NCBI GenBank assembly: GCA_019095985.1 | Contig: CM032660.1 | Location: forward strand, 19,933,068-19,997,067 | Source: Streblospio benedicti | Lineage: Eukaryota > Annelida > Polychaeta > Spionida > Spionidae | Direction of reading: 5' to 3' | Length of the DNA stretch: 64,000 bases | Part shown: positions 44,024 through 55,737 of the stretch, in pieces | Numbering within the stretch: position 1 is the stretch's first letter | Layout: each line of letters begins with the position of its first letter | The notes under the pieces: generated by a model | The model's database searches: none | What the model was told of the DNA's origin: nothing | Seen by the model: only the letters and a program-made list of their open reading frames with translations | Program-made: the position numbers and the translations under genes

Positions 44024-44074
44024 ATGGGTTGCTGCCTCGGGAAATCAAAAGTCCAGCCAATAGTATCAACTGTG
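44024..44074 (+). CDS. First coding exon (17 codons, MGCC) of the KY/hillarin-like gene
   Basis: CACCATGG gives an ideal start context. The exon encodes MGCCLGKSKVQPIVSTV and ends in phase 0 at a donor GTG/GTAAAT. The next exon in the block (47,231) also begins in phase 0. Gly2 is positioned for N-myristoylation, and Cys3/Cys4 for S-acylation. Lys and Ser follow, as in acylated membrane-anchor peptides. If this is the true N-terminus, the protein is tethered to the inner face of a membrane. The join to 47,231 is inferred from phase and from the lack of another start. Confidence 0.6.
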
Positions 44075-45215
44075 GTAAATTTGTATTTTATTTTATATTT
44101 CATCACTAAATTAATAAAAGGGTAGTAGTGCAAACAAAGGATACAATTCTGCCAAATATAGTGGTCCCACACCGTCCCACACTGTCCCATTCCATTCCAT
44201 TACTGGTTTAGAGCACACCAGTCAAAAACAAAACAAAAATCGAAATCAATAAAAATCATATTTGAAATTTGAATTTTAGGGTTATTTTTTTAAAGAAAAG
44301 CATGTAAATACATTAAAATGATTGAATCGTAAGACTATGCTTTAAACAACATAACAACAATCAACTGGACACAAAAAATAAATAAAATAAAAGTTTAAAG
44401 TACACATTATAGTCTTAGTACAATGTGTTTTGACATAATGACTTTATTATCCGTTCCCTTGTACTCATAATTTAATAATGAATAGAAGTTTCTATTATAC
44501 TTTGAATAATTCCTGAACAGCATCCATGCAATGATTACGACAACTGTAGATTCACAAATCCTCATCCTTCCCCTGCACCATATTCTCCTGCCTTTGACTA
44601 TATAACGACTATAGTAACTGTTCCCTTGTACTAATTCTACTCATACTCATATAATAAATAGAAGTTTCTGTTATACATGGAATAATAATTCTTGAACAGC
44701 CTCCATGAAGGAACGACATATCTGTAGATCCAGTTAGGTGTTATCCAGGCTTGGACGCACCACTTCCCGCATAGAGGCAAAATATGCAGTTCAAAAGCTC
44801 TTCTGACTAGTTAGAGGTAAATAAAACCCCACTTAGATCTAAAAAAATGGGTCGATCCAATGCTGTGAAAAGTTAGAAATACGCATTAGTGACAACGGTC
44901 ATCAAATTTGTTCTTCAGAGACTATTGGTTCAATCCACAAAAATGTGTAATGCAGCTTACATCGCCCCCCCCCCCCCAGCCCCCACCCCCTCACCCTTGT
45001 GAACTGTGTCTGTGTCCGACCTACCAATTTTATGTTTAAAATCTAACATAGGCTTCCATTGGCCCTGTTTGCCAATTTTTCAGAAGTGATGCCACTTTCA
45101 TATGTTATACATGAACAATTTATTATTACTCCTTATTGTATGTACAAGTCACGCACAAGGCGCATAGAGTTTATTTTGTAACCACGTGCTTATAACAGCA
45201 GCATGGGTTATAGAC
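44075..45215. other. Intron 1 (part) with a short tandem duplication
   Basis: 44,440-44,600 and 44,610-44,745 are imperfect direct repeats: GTTCCCTTGTACT, AATAGAAGTTTCT, GAACAGCATCCATG / GAACAGCCTCCATG, then CTGTAGAT. A C/A-rich run is at 44,965-44,990. No exon seen. Confidence 0.5.
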
Positions 45216-45354
45216 AAAACTGGGCGAGTTGGTAATATGAATTACTTTATCAGGTGAGTTCTTGGGGCATATCACGGCGAGCCCGAAGTGCGAGCCTGGT
45301 GCGCCACAAGAACGAATCATGATAAAATAATTCATGTTACATAACGAACCCGGT
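45216..45354. repeat. Hairpin element C with GA/GA mismatches and C(GAA)G tip
   Basis: An imperfect hairpin of about 139 nt in intron 1. The tip is GGC-GA-GC...CCGAAGT...GC-GA-GCC with triloop GAA at 45,285-287. GA/GA pairs lie at 45,279-280 with 45,292-293, at 45,256-257 with 45,314-315, and at 45,226-227 with 45,346-347. GTTCTTG/CAAGAAC pairs perfectly next to the second. Stem sequences are unrelated to elements A and B. More mismatches than A or B suggest greater age. Confidence 0.7.
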
Positions 45355-45360
45355 TTTGTA

Positions 45361-45553
45361 TTTATCATTCTTTTCTAAACAATTACAACACTGTTTTAAG
45401 AGATGTGAAAAAATAGTCCGGCTGAGAACAAGCATGATAACCATGGTATCACCCCACTTCGAAAAGGGGTGATAGCCCTCTCCGGATTATCGTGTACTTC
45501 TGGATCATGATAACCAATGAAATTACGTGAAAAAAGAATGATAAAATGTAAAG
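45361..45553. repeat. Hairpin D beside element C
   Basis: Outer arms TTATCATTCTTTT and AAAGAATGATAA, inner arms TATCACCCC and GGGGTGATA, with ACTTCGAAAA as loop. On the reverse strand the tip reads TTTTCGAAGT, again with a CGAAG core. Its right half recurs immediately after the N gap at 52,596. Confidence 0.6.
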
Positions 45554-47230
45554 CGCAGGGCAATGTCTTGCCTGAAGCAAAGTACATAATTGAACCTCGT
45601 CTATTTGTTAACACTTGAATTAGTGCTTTACTATTTGTATGCCGATGCACAATATACTTTTCAAATTCATTGTAATCAATGCTGTATGTATGCTACAATA
45701 TATAGCAAGAAAAAATGTTGTGTTATAATAGTTGATTTAGATATAAAGATAACGTTTTTAATTTTAAGGAAGAAATACAGGAGTCCTAAAGTCGCTTTGA
45801 CAACTGGAAAAAGAATTAATTTGCCCATCATTAATTTATATCAGAAATATCCTGGACTACACTCCATGATTGATTATTGGCTACGTTTAAGAGTATTAAG
45901 TATACATCCGTGCATAGATTTACAAACATAAGTTTCTATGTTGATTTTCGGCTTGCATATATAAGAGAGATAAAGATAGACAACTTTGGGTGGTACTTGT
46001 AAAAACAAGTACATGGACACTTGTACTTAAGTGTATAGTTGACAATAATGCATTACAGCCATGTTAGAAAGACACATACATGTTTTAACATTAACTGCTT
46101 GACTAGGGTTTGAAATACATTGTACAATGCTTAGTGTACAACACCCGCCCCCTCCACACGTACACACACAAACACAAATAGTTCTTCATGTTGATTTTAA
46201 TTTAATTAATTTTATCAACTGTTGTTACGTTTACCATTTAAAAGCAAAAATGACTAAACGCACTACATGTACACCAGGGGGGGAGGGTGATTTGGAATTA
46301 TTGTTATTTCGACACTGTCTATCAACTGTGGCTAAAGTTCACATTTTACATTTTCTGCCACAAGCAATTCCCCGCAGTGGCAGTGATTCAGAATTTGTAT
46401 CTAACTCCTCACTTCTTTTCAGTGGAGTGCATTCTGCATTCATGTTTTTTTTTCACTTTGTAGTTTGCGACTGTCTATAAAACAATCTAGCATTTTTATG
46501 CATACATGTTATATACGTCACAGATGTCTTGCAAAACTTCAGGAATTGGATTAATTTCTGTACTAAGCTGACAATCCTTATCTACAGCAATTACAACATT
46601 GACTTTGAAATAAGAATGATATACAGTCATTGGCTAAATAGGTGAATATTGAAGTACGGGAAAGACTTATATCACATTTTTTGCTACTGCCTAATCCACA
46701 TGTACCAATTATTTTTGTTTAACCCAAGCAATAGGAAATGCCCATAGACCTCATGTTACCAATGCACAGCTTAGACAAGCGGAACTCTAATTGCAACGAT
46801 AGCACTATTGCATGCCCTCACAGTGTAAGGATTCATGCCCGTCGCCGTAAACTTGTCACAGTCACTATGAAACAAGTAGAGTATGTAATATTTGCCCAAT
46901 CATCATTGTTCACTACCAATGCTTTTAAATATATAATGTAAGACAAACATATTTGTGGCAAGATAAATCAGGTTTAGTGTCATATAGTCATGGGCATAAT
47001 TTTAGTTAGTGTGTTAAAGTATGTAGATTTAATTTTAGATTCCACACTTTTTCCATGGTTTTGGTCCGAAGATGGAAATGACAAAACTTTGATGGAAGCT
47101 AAAAATTTCCTACAGTATTTGATTTTGACAGTACCTAGTACCGAGTGATTGAGACAAACCACAGCAAATTACACGATTATCATCAACATATTGCACATTA
47201 TCTAATAAATTGTATTTTGTAATGCAGCAG

Positions 47231-50200
47231 GTCACATCATATGATTCTTCCCAAAAACTCAGTGGCAACCAGCTAACGACCCCACCAGCCCAAGGACACA
47301 CTAGCGGCCAATGGAAGGCACCAGCAACCCAAGACAACAAATCTGTTGTTAGTCCACAAGTGCCCACTGCCGGCCCATTTGTACCTTTCTCTGAATTCCC
47401 GTCACCAGCGTTGTTGGCACAGGCCCAGAGATGGTTTCATGCTGCAGGCTCTCCCATACCTGGTGCTGATAACAAACTCCCTGGACCTTTCCCTCCTAGA
47501 TGTACCAAGGAAGAATTGCTAGAAAACAGGGATCTGGCACAGATAGATCTATATGCTCAACAGGTACTACAAGAAACACATACATTAATATGAGATTTTA
47601 AAAAAATGTTAGCTCAGTGAAAGATGGCTGAATTGAAATTCTAATTTATGTTTTAGTCTTCATTTTACTTGCTATTGACACTGAGTATTTGTGCCTGAAA
47701 TGCATATATTCTGTTTGGAAATTAAGATTGTGCACAATTGTGGAAGAGCTTTGGAATTAATACCCGGTGCCAATATATTTTAAAGCTAACATTTTGGATT
47801 TATTTTAATACTAACGTGCTTGAACTAAAGTTTATTTTTCCGTGTGAGTTTCAGGGCTAAAACTCGACAATGTTATCATTGTTTAATTTCTTGTTTAATT
47901 CTTTTAATGGACAGTAGTATAATCTTGAGGAACCATTAGGGCCAAATTTTGTGATTAAAACACATGTATCATAAAACGAAAAATGTAACATCCTGCAGCA
48001 GGTTTATTAAAATTTGTATAATTTCAGATGCCCAGAAGTCTGAGCAACCTGCATCTCCAAAAGTTTGTTCTAGAGCTTCTGAAACCAGCCAAAGATGACA
48101 TTGAGCGAGTAAGAGCTATTTTTGTCTGGATTGCTTCTCAGGACTTGAATGCTTATGTCATACACAATATTCCTGATCAAACCTCAGCTCTGTATAGGCT
48201 GCTTCAAATAAAGGCAGGGATGGGCAACCATACAGATTTGTTTATAGATATGTGCAGGTGAGAAATGAGACTGGCAACATACTATATACAACCCAGATAA
48301 TACAATATCTAAGATGTGTTCACATATATTCCTTTATAAAATAACAGTGTAGCAGATTATATAAACACATTGCTTTTTTAAAGTTACACGGAAGGATTTC
48401 TGTGGTCTTAGACATTCAGAATAGAATCTTCAATTTTGACAACGGCATTGATATTTCGATAAACCCATTGGCAAATATTTCCAACCTTGTCTGTCATATG
48501 GTCTTTTTCAGGATGTGATGTCAAAAATTAGGTTAGTGACGGGGGGGGTTGGGGGCCTTACGGCGAGCAGCCTCGGCTTCAGTAGACTGTTGTTTGTGCG
48601 CGATAGCTAGGGTGTGTGCACCTTCATCTCGGTTCATTGTCTTTTTTGTTTTTCTTATTGCGATTGTTACCCGGATCTGTCTGTCTCTTGTATAGGAATC
48701 ATCAGGACTGATGGGCTTCATATTATTCTAGTCAGGGATATGATTGAAATTGGCCACGTGATATGTAATATATCACTCACAAATGACAAACTGGGGGCTC
48801 TCGTGCGTACTCTACTGTTGATATGTTCTTCAATATCATTTTGATATTCTGATACACGAGTACCTAATTTCCTCCCTGTTTTGCCAATGTACACATTGTC
48901 ACAGTTTCTACACCCAATCCGGTATACACAACCACATGTCTCTTTTGGTTTGATTTTGTCCTTTGGGTGCACCTACTTCCTGACGTCACATTCTGTCATC
49001 TTGCGTGACGTCAACTTGGAAAAGACCGTCTAGCAGACAAGGTTGAAAATGTTTGCTAAGGTAAAAAAGTATGGGTTTATCAAAATATCAATGTCATTGT
49101 CATAGTACAAAAGAAAACCAATGAATCTATTCCATTCAGAACCTTCAATTGATTTAGTAATATACGACATTATATGAATTATTTGATAAAGTAAACACAG
49201 TTTTGAGAATTTTCCTACTTGCGTGTATTTTTTTCTCTTGTGTGACACATTTATCACAGCTCTGTTCAAGTCTTATGAAGACATGAACTTGTTGTTTTAT
49301 AGGTATGCTGGCATCCCAACCAAGAAACTCCGTGGTCTAGCTAAAGCACACACATACAAATTTGGATACGATGTAACTGGTTCCACTACATGGGCAGCAG
49401 TGTATGTGGAAAACAGCTGGCGTTTTGTGGATGCTCATTGGGGATCCAGTCATTTGGCAAATAGTGAAGATGACGCATGGGTGTTGGTGACTGACGAAGG
49501 TGAAGAATCTGCAAAAAACCTTGGTCCTTCTTATACTGCCTATCAAATGAATGACTTTTATTTTTTCACTGACCCCGAAGCGTTTGTTTACAACCATCTG
49601 GCTCAAGACAAAGAATGGCAGCTACTGGCAAGGCCAGTAGAGTACCATGAATACAAGGAAATGGCCTATCTTAGAGCTGGTTACTTCGATTGCCAGTTAG
49701 AAGATTTGAGCCAACGAAAATGCCTACTTAGATCGCATAAAGGGCAAATAAGCATTGCCTTTGATATGCCCAAGAGAAGCTACTTAAAATTCAGCAACAA
49801 GTTTTATAAATCCTCTGATATGACGGGTACAAACTTGAAGAAATTCGTCTACACGGAAACCAGAGGTGACAAGAAAATTATAAATGTCAAATTCCAAAAA
49901 GAGGGCAGATACAAACTAGAAGTATATGCAGGTGAATAAAACTCCGTAGTTTATTATTTGTTTATGTGCTACTGATTAAATATTAAACTGTTTAAATGTT
50001 AATAGATATAGTTTAAGTTTCCTAGATTCATGGTTTGAGACATAGCAGGTCCTATCCTATTCATTTAATAGAAGTCTAAACAAAATACTGGCACCTGCTT
50101 TAATGTTTCATGTAAATCGTGTTGAAGCCATGTACATTTTAATAATCTGTAAATATTTATAACACTAAGCATCTAAATGATTTACTGTAATAATTTGTAC

Positions 50201-51879
50201 ACGTTCATATCAACTATATTTCCATGATATGTAATCAAAGCTAATTTATCATCATATTTTTGTGTACAAATGTCAGAGTTTGTAAATAATTTGGTTTCTG
50301 AGGTGGACATTAAAAGTCGAAACTTTAAACTGATATTTTGGAGCATTTTGGAATATTTTTGAACATTTTGGAACATAAATGTAGGTATAAAGAAGTGCCA
50401 CTGTTTTGTTTGGACTACTATTGAATAAAAATACATTTTAAACAATAAATAATCTCACGTCTGTTTGGATTATTCTGCAAATTAATCACAGCTAGTTTTT
50501 GTGTTGTCAATCCAATCATAAAATAGTTTTGTCAACGTTAATCGAGAATAATATCACACTTCGAATTTCAGGCAGAGGCAACAGACACCAATGCGTTGCT
50601 GAGTATGTAATTGAGTGTGATGAACCAGATTTTGGGTGTGAACCTTTACCAATGACAGAAGCTAACGAATTTGGACCTGGTGCAGATGCACAAGCAATGG
50701 GTTTGGAAGCGATCAGTCATGAGGGTGGAAGAGTGCAAGCCCAGTTTGGAGAAGCTGTTCTGAGATTCCGCATGAATTATGGAGAGAGATTGTTCACCCA
50801 CAATCTAATTAGCGACAATTATGAAGGGGATCAACTTAAACAATATGCACTTTGCTGGACGGAAGGAGACCAGGCAATCTATCAACTAAAAGTCCCAGAA
50901 CATGGACAATACATATTTGAGCTCTTTTCCAAGGAGAAGGGTGACGAGGGGTCCTATCCAATGGTTTGCAGATACCTGGTAACTTCTGATATGGGGTGTG
51001 TCGATCTCACACCCTTTCCTTCAGTCGGCGAGATGGGTGAGGTGATGCGATCAGATGACATGGCACCAATTCCAATATCTCATCAAAATCCAATCATTAA
51101 AGTAAGGAAAGACGATGTAGATAGTTTTAAACTTTCAATGGAAACACCGCCAGATGCAGAATACCTTGTAAAAATGACATACATTAAAGAGGATGGTGAA
51201 GAAGACCTGACTGACTATACCTGGATAGAAAGGTCTGAAGAGCAGATGACCTTATCAGCGCGCTTTAGGCAAGCTGGTTATCATGTCATCAAATTTTTTG
51301 CAAAGAACAAGAATGAATCTGGGTCATTTTCACAAGCTTTTACCTACTTTTTGGATGTTGAATGTCCTAGCACGAATGCACTTCCATATCCGAAACAATA
51401 CACCATTTGGCAGAGTAAAACTGGAAACATCCTTTACAGTCCTAAGGTTCGACTTCTAGTTGCAAGGTCGAAACACCAGTTTGACTTGTCAATACCATCA
51501 GCTGAGAAGGTTTTTGTGTTTGTAGATAACAACTTGAATCATCTGGAGAAGAATGAAAATGGTTTGTAATTAACTATGCCGTTATCAGTCCTAGTGTATA
51601 GAATATCTGTTCCATTACAAGTAGTTAGATTCAGACATAGGTTTATTACAAACATATTTCATATTTAGATTTATTTATTTGACACCTTTGTGTTTCCCTT
51701 CCACAATTATGATTATGTTATGTGTCTGTCTTTTCCACGAAATGACTCTGCTGGCATATCGATTTCACATAGGTCAGTGGCAAGGCGAAGTCGAGGTGGG
51801 GGCTGCTGGAACTGAGGTTGCAGTTGTGGCGCAGACAGATCTTTCAAATGATAACGGCAGCTATTTTCTTGGCTACAGC
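47231..51879 (+). CDS. KY/hillarin-like transglutaminase-fold pseudoenzyme, exons A-E (copy 1)
   Basis: Exons: A 47,231-47,563; B 48,028-48,257; C 49,303-49,931; D 50,572-51,561; E 51,773-51,879. All introns are GT-AG and the phases join (0, 2, 1, 1, 0). Exon A is Pro/Gln-rich and ends LENRDLAQIDLYAQQ. B and C encode a transglutaminase-like core: RVRAIFVWIASQD, then GMGNHTDLFIDMCRYAGIP, then TTWAAVYVENSWRFVDAHWG. In kyphoscoliosis peptidase, hillarin and relatives these places normally carry the catalytic Cys (GVCxGY), His (NHAW) and Asp (DATWG). Here Cys and His are replaced and only Asp remains, so peptidase or crosslinking activity is not expected. D and E hold the repeated beta-rich KY-type domains that follow the core in this family. 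Probable role: cytoskeletal or membrane-associated scaffold. The acceptor of exon A is fixed by the fact that only ...CAG/GTCACA is conserved in copy 2. Confidence 0.8.
48535..48990 (-). mobile_element. Penelope-like element remnant in intron B-C (copy 1)
   Basis: Minus-strand remnants read CGCVYRIGCRNCDNVYIGKT followed by GRKLGTRVSEYQ and, lower down, IAIRKTKKTMNRDEGAHTL. These are GIY-YIG endonuclease pieces of a Penelope-like element of a different subfamily from those at 10 and 39 kb. No terminal repeats are recognised. It looks broken. The same insertion is in copy 2. Confidence 0.7.
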
Positions 51880-52495
51880 GTGAGTAGAGTCTGTATAAGG
51901 GTACCACCAACGTTCAGACATTAAACGTATATAGGTGACATTTTCGTGCCTTTATGTTGTATTTATTTCATTCTGGTAGTTTTGCTAGGATCACTAATAT
52001 ATTGTAAATTTTAAATCAAGTAAAACCATTGCAGAATAATGGTATATATGTATCACTAGAAAACAAACTTGTATTGGCACAATTGATAGATAAGTTTTCA
52101 TATAGAGGCAACACTTGATATAGTATTATGTTGCTTACTTTATTAATTTTAATCCAAGTAGTCATCATTTTACATTGATTTAAAATAATTTTATTGTTAT
52201 TTTCAATTCTACATTAAGGGTGAATGGCTGATTGGTCTAACTTAAGACGTTAATTGTCTTAACGTCAAGTCAAGTCTGTGCCAATAGTGTCGGTTTGAAT
52301 CACTATATAATTAGTGCAAAGTAAAAAGGTGTCACCTTGGCTTAGCCAGAGACCCGGTCAGTTAAAACTGGACAATACAATCAATGTGGAATACAATCAC
52401 TTCATGTGGAATGGCGTTTGAGTGAGCAATAAAACAGTGACAAAGACAGACTCACCACCCTGTGTGTAACGAGTAGGTCCCTTCAATTGCCCCGA

Positions 52496-52595
52496 NNNNN
52501 NNNNNNNNNNNNNNNNNNNNNNNNNNNNNNNNNNNNNNNNNNNNNNNNNNNNNNNNNNNNNNNNNNNNNNNNNNNNNNNNNNNNNNNNNNNNNNN
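52496..52595. other. Assembly gap (100 N) between the two block copies
   Basis: An exact 100-base N run. Copy 1 of the duplicated block ends at its left edge and copy 2 begins at its right edge. Confidence 0.99.
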
Positions 52596-53814
52596 CATGG
52601 ATCACCCCACTTCGAAGGGTGATAGCCTCTCCGGGTTATCGTGTACTTCTGGGTGATGATAACCAATGACATTACATGAAAAAAGAATGATAAAATGTAA
52701 AGTGTAGAGCAATGTCTTGCTCAGCTAAAGTACATAATTGAACCTCGTCTATTTTGTTAACACTTGAATTAGTAAGCTTTACTATTTGTATGCCGATGCA
52801 CAATATACTTTTTAAATTATTGTAATCAATGCTGTATGTATGTTGCAATATATAAAGCAAGAAAAAACTTTGGGTGGTACTTATAAAATCAAGTACATGG
52901 ACACTTGTACTTAAGTGTATAGTTGACAATAATGCATTACAGCCATGTTAGAAAGACACATACATGTTTAACATTAACTGCTTGACTAGTATCTGCCAAA
53001 CCGTCTATAGGGTTTGAAATACATTGTACAATGCTTAGTGTACAACACCCGCCCCCTCCACACGTACACACACAAACACAAATAGTTCTTTATGTTGATT
53101 TTAATTTAATTAATTTTATCAACTGTTGTTATATACGTTTACCATTTAAAAGCAAAAATGACTAAACGCACTTCATGTACACCGGGGGTGGGGGGTGTTA
53201 TTTGGAATTATTGTTATTTCGACACTGTATATCAACTGTGGCTAAAGTTCACAGTTTACATTTTCTGCCACAAGCCATTCCCCGCAGTGGCAGTGATTCA
53301 TAATTTCTATCTGACTCCTCACTCCTTTTCAGTAGAGTGCATTGTGCATTCATGTTTTTTTTTCACTTTGTAGTTTGCGACTGTCTATAAAACAATCTAG
53401 CATTTTTATGCATACATGTTATATACGTCACAGATGTCTTGCAAAACTTCAGGAATTGGATTAATTTCTAAGCTGACAATCCTTATCTACAGAAATTAGC
53501 CAACATTGCCTTTGATCAATAAGAATGCGATATAGTCGTTGGCTACATAGGTGAATATTGAAGTACGGGAAAGGCTTATATCACATTTTTAGCTGCTGCC
53601 TAATCCACATGTACCAATTCTTTTTGTTTAACCCAAGCAATAGGAAATGCCCATAGACCTCATGTTACCAATGCCCAGCTTAGACAAGTGGAACTCTAAT
53701 TGCAACGGTAGCATTGCATGCCCGTAAACTTGTCACAGTCACTAAGAAACAAGTAAAGTATGTAATATTTGCCCAATCATCATTGTTCACTACCATTGCT
53801 TTTAAATATGTAAT

Positions 53815-54700
53815 TCCCATTTTAATAGTACGCCTAATTGTTTTCTGTATACTAAGCAAGAGTGTTGTGTTCGATGGGGCTCATCCTTATGTAATCCTTT
53901 TATTGTAACCAATGGTGTCCGCCAAGGGGGAATTTTGTCCCCAATTGTGTTCAACTTATACATGAATGACCTGTCTATTATTTAAATGAGTCACAAATTG
54001 GTTGTAAAATTTATGGCCGAATGTGCAATCATCTTATGTATGCTGATGATACGTGACATACGTGTATTGTCGCTCCGTGCCCAAGTGCACTGAAAAATTT
54101 ACTGGATATCTGTTGTGTGTTTGCTGAGCAACACTCTGTCAAGTTTAATGGTAATAAATCTAAGCACATTTACTTTAAAACAAAAAGTTGTAAAAAATGC
54201 ATGTTCCCAATATGTCACTTGGATGTGAGATTGTACCTATTATAGAAAAAGTTAAGTATCTTGGGGTGATTATTACTTCACAACTAGATAGTAACGATGA
54301 TATAGCACGTCACACAAAATGTATCTATACACAAGGCAATATTTTGATTAGTGAATTTAGATATTGTTCTGAAAGTGTTAAAATATTAGACATCTCCTTG
54401 CTATTCCTAAGGGTGTTAGCATGTCCCAATATTATATGTTTGATGGTGTAGACCACTTTAAAGTACTATATAGAAAAGCTATTGGAAACTTTAGATGTAG
54501 GATACTTAGTTGTGACAATTTTATTACACGTGATATAGTTCAAAGTGTATTTTTTAAGTTTTATTCTAGTCACTCTGTAAATTGGCGAAAACATCTATTT
54601 TAAAATATGCTTTACAACTAATTTTTTTTTACTAAACTTTGATATGGACTGTGATATTTTACTATGCATTTTATGCGAAATAAACTGATACAATACAAAA
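53815..54700 (+). mobile_element. Non-LTR retrotransposon 3' fragment, present only in copy 2
   Basis: Contains VTNGVRQGGILSPIVFNLYM (near 53,910-53,970) and a YADDT motif (near 54,040), the catalytic core of a LINE reverse transcriptase, then a decayed thumb region and a short A-rich end (AATACAAAA). Flanked by TAAT (53,811-814 and 54,701-704). The empty site is readable at 46,930 in copy 1. Frame breaks are many; it is a dead 5'-truncated insert. Clade not certain. Confidence 0.75.
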
Positions 54701-54784
54701 TAATGTAGGACAAACATAGTATTTTGGCAAGATAAATCAGGTTTAATGTCATAGTCATGGCCATAATTTTAGTTAGTGTGTTAA

Positions 54785-55521
54785 GGGTACTATGAAGTCT
54801 TTAAGGGAAAAATATTCTATTTTCAGCTTTTTAATATTTATTATACGGTAAACTATGAAGAACAAAATGTTTTGAAATGAACCTTTTATCTTAAATAGTT
54901 TTCCCATTACAACCATTTTTATGAAGACCAACCCGAAGTTAAAATGAACCTTTTATCATCAATAGTTTTTCTTATTTGATACATTTTATAGACCGCTACT
55001 ATCAATGTATATTGATTGGCCATGTTTCGAGCCCATTTTCTCAAAACTAATAAACGTGAAATCAAATTTTCACAAATGTGTATATATTTGAAGATATATG
55101 CATTCTGAATAAAACCTTACTAGGGATTTTGATTTTTTATTTCGTCGATGAATTATGAACGCTTTTATATTGATTTGAAAGAAAGAAAATTCGGAAAATA
55201 AGTGATTTTTAAACTTAAAATGCATGTAAAATGATAAAGAGGAAAAATATAAAAATTTCGAGGCAAGTTTTTCTAGATAAACATACAAATTCTGTAACTG
55301 AATAGTGATTTTGGTCATTTCGATGTTTCACTATCAGTTATATGCTTTGCAGGCAAAGCTGTAATTTTTTCACTAATTGCTTTATAAACAATTCAAAACA
55401 TGTTGTGTCATTAGATTAGATAATTATCTACAAAATAAGGTGTAGTTTGTAAAAATTGAAGCAATAATGAGTGAGAAAATCAAAGTTTAATAAAATCCTA
55501 AGAAAAGAATTCGTTGTTCCC
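54785..55521. mobile_element. TTAA-target MITE, present only in copy 2
   Basis: 737 bp flanked by TTAA on both sides (54,781-784 and 55,522-525). Copy 1 has a single TTAA at the same place (GTGTTAAAGTATG, near 47,015). Ends GGGTACTATGAAG and the complement of GGGAACAACGAAT form short inverted repeats. TTAA duplication with purine starts suggests a Kolobok-like element rather than piggyBac, whose ends begin CCC. No transposase frame. Confidence 0.75.
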
Positions 55522-55737
55522 TTAAAGTATGTAGATTTAATTTTAGATTCCACACTTTTTCCATGGTTTTGGTCCGAAGATGGAAATGACAAAACTTTGA
55601 TGGAAGCTAAAATTTCGTACAGTATTTGATTTTGACAATACCTAGTACCGAGTGATTGAGACAAATCACAGCAAATTACACGATTATCATCAACATATTG
55701 CACATTATCTAATAAATTGTATTTTGTAATGCACCAG

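Larger units (their letters stand above)
45442..52495 (+). repeat. Duplicated block, copy 1 (exons A-E of the KY/hillarin-like gene)
   Basis: Matches 52,596-61,015 throughout, in introns as well as exons. It ends exactly at the left edge of the N gap (TTGCCCCGA). Relative to copy 2 it has an extra ~270 bp near 45,713-45,982 and lacks the LINE and TTAA element described there. Confidence 0.9.
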
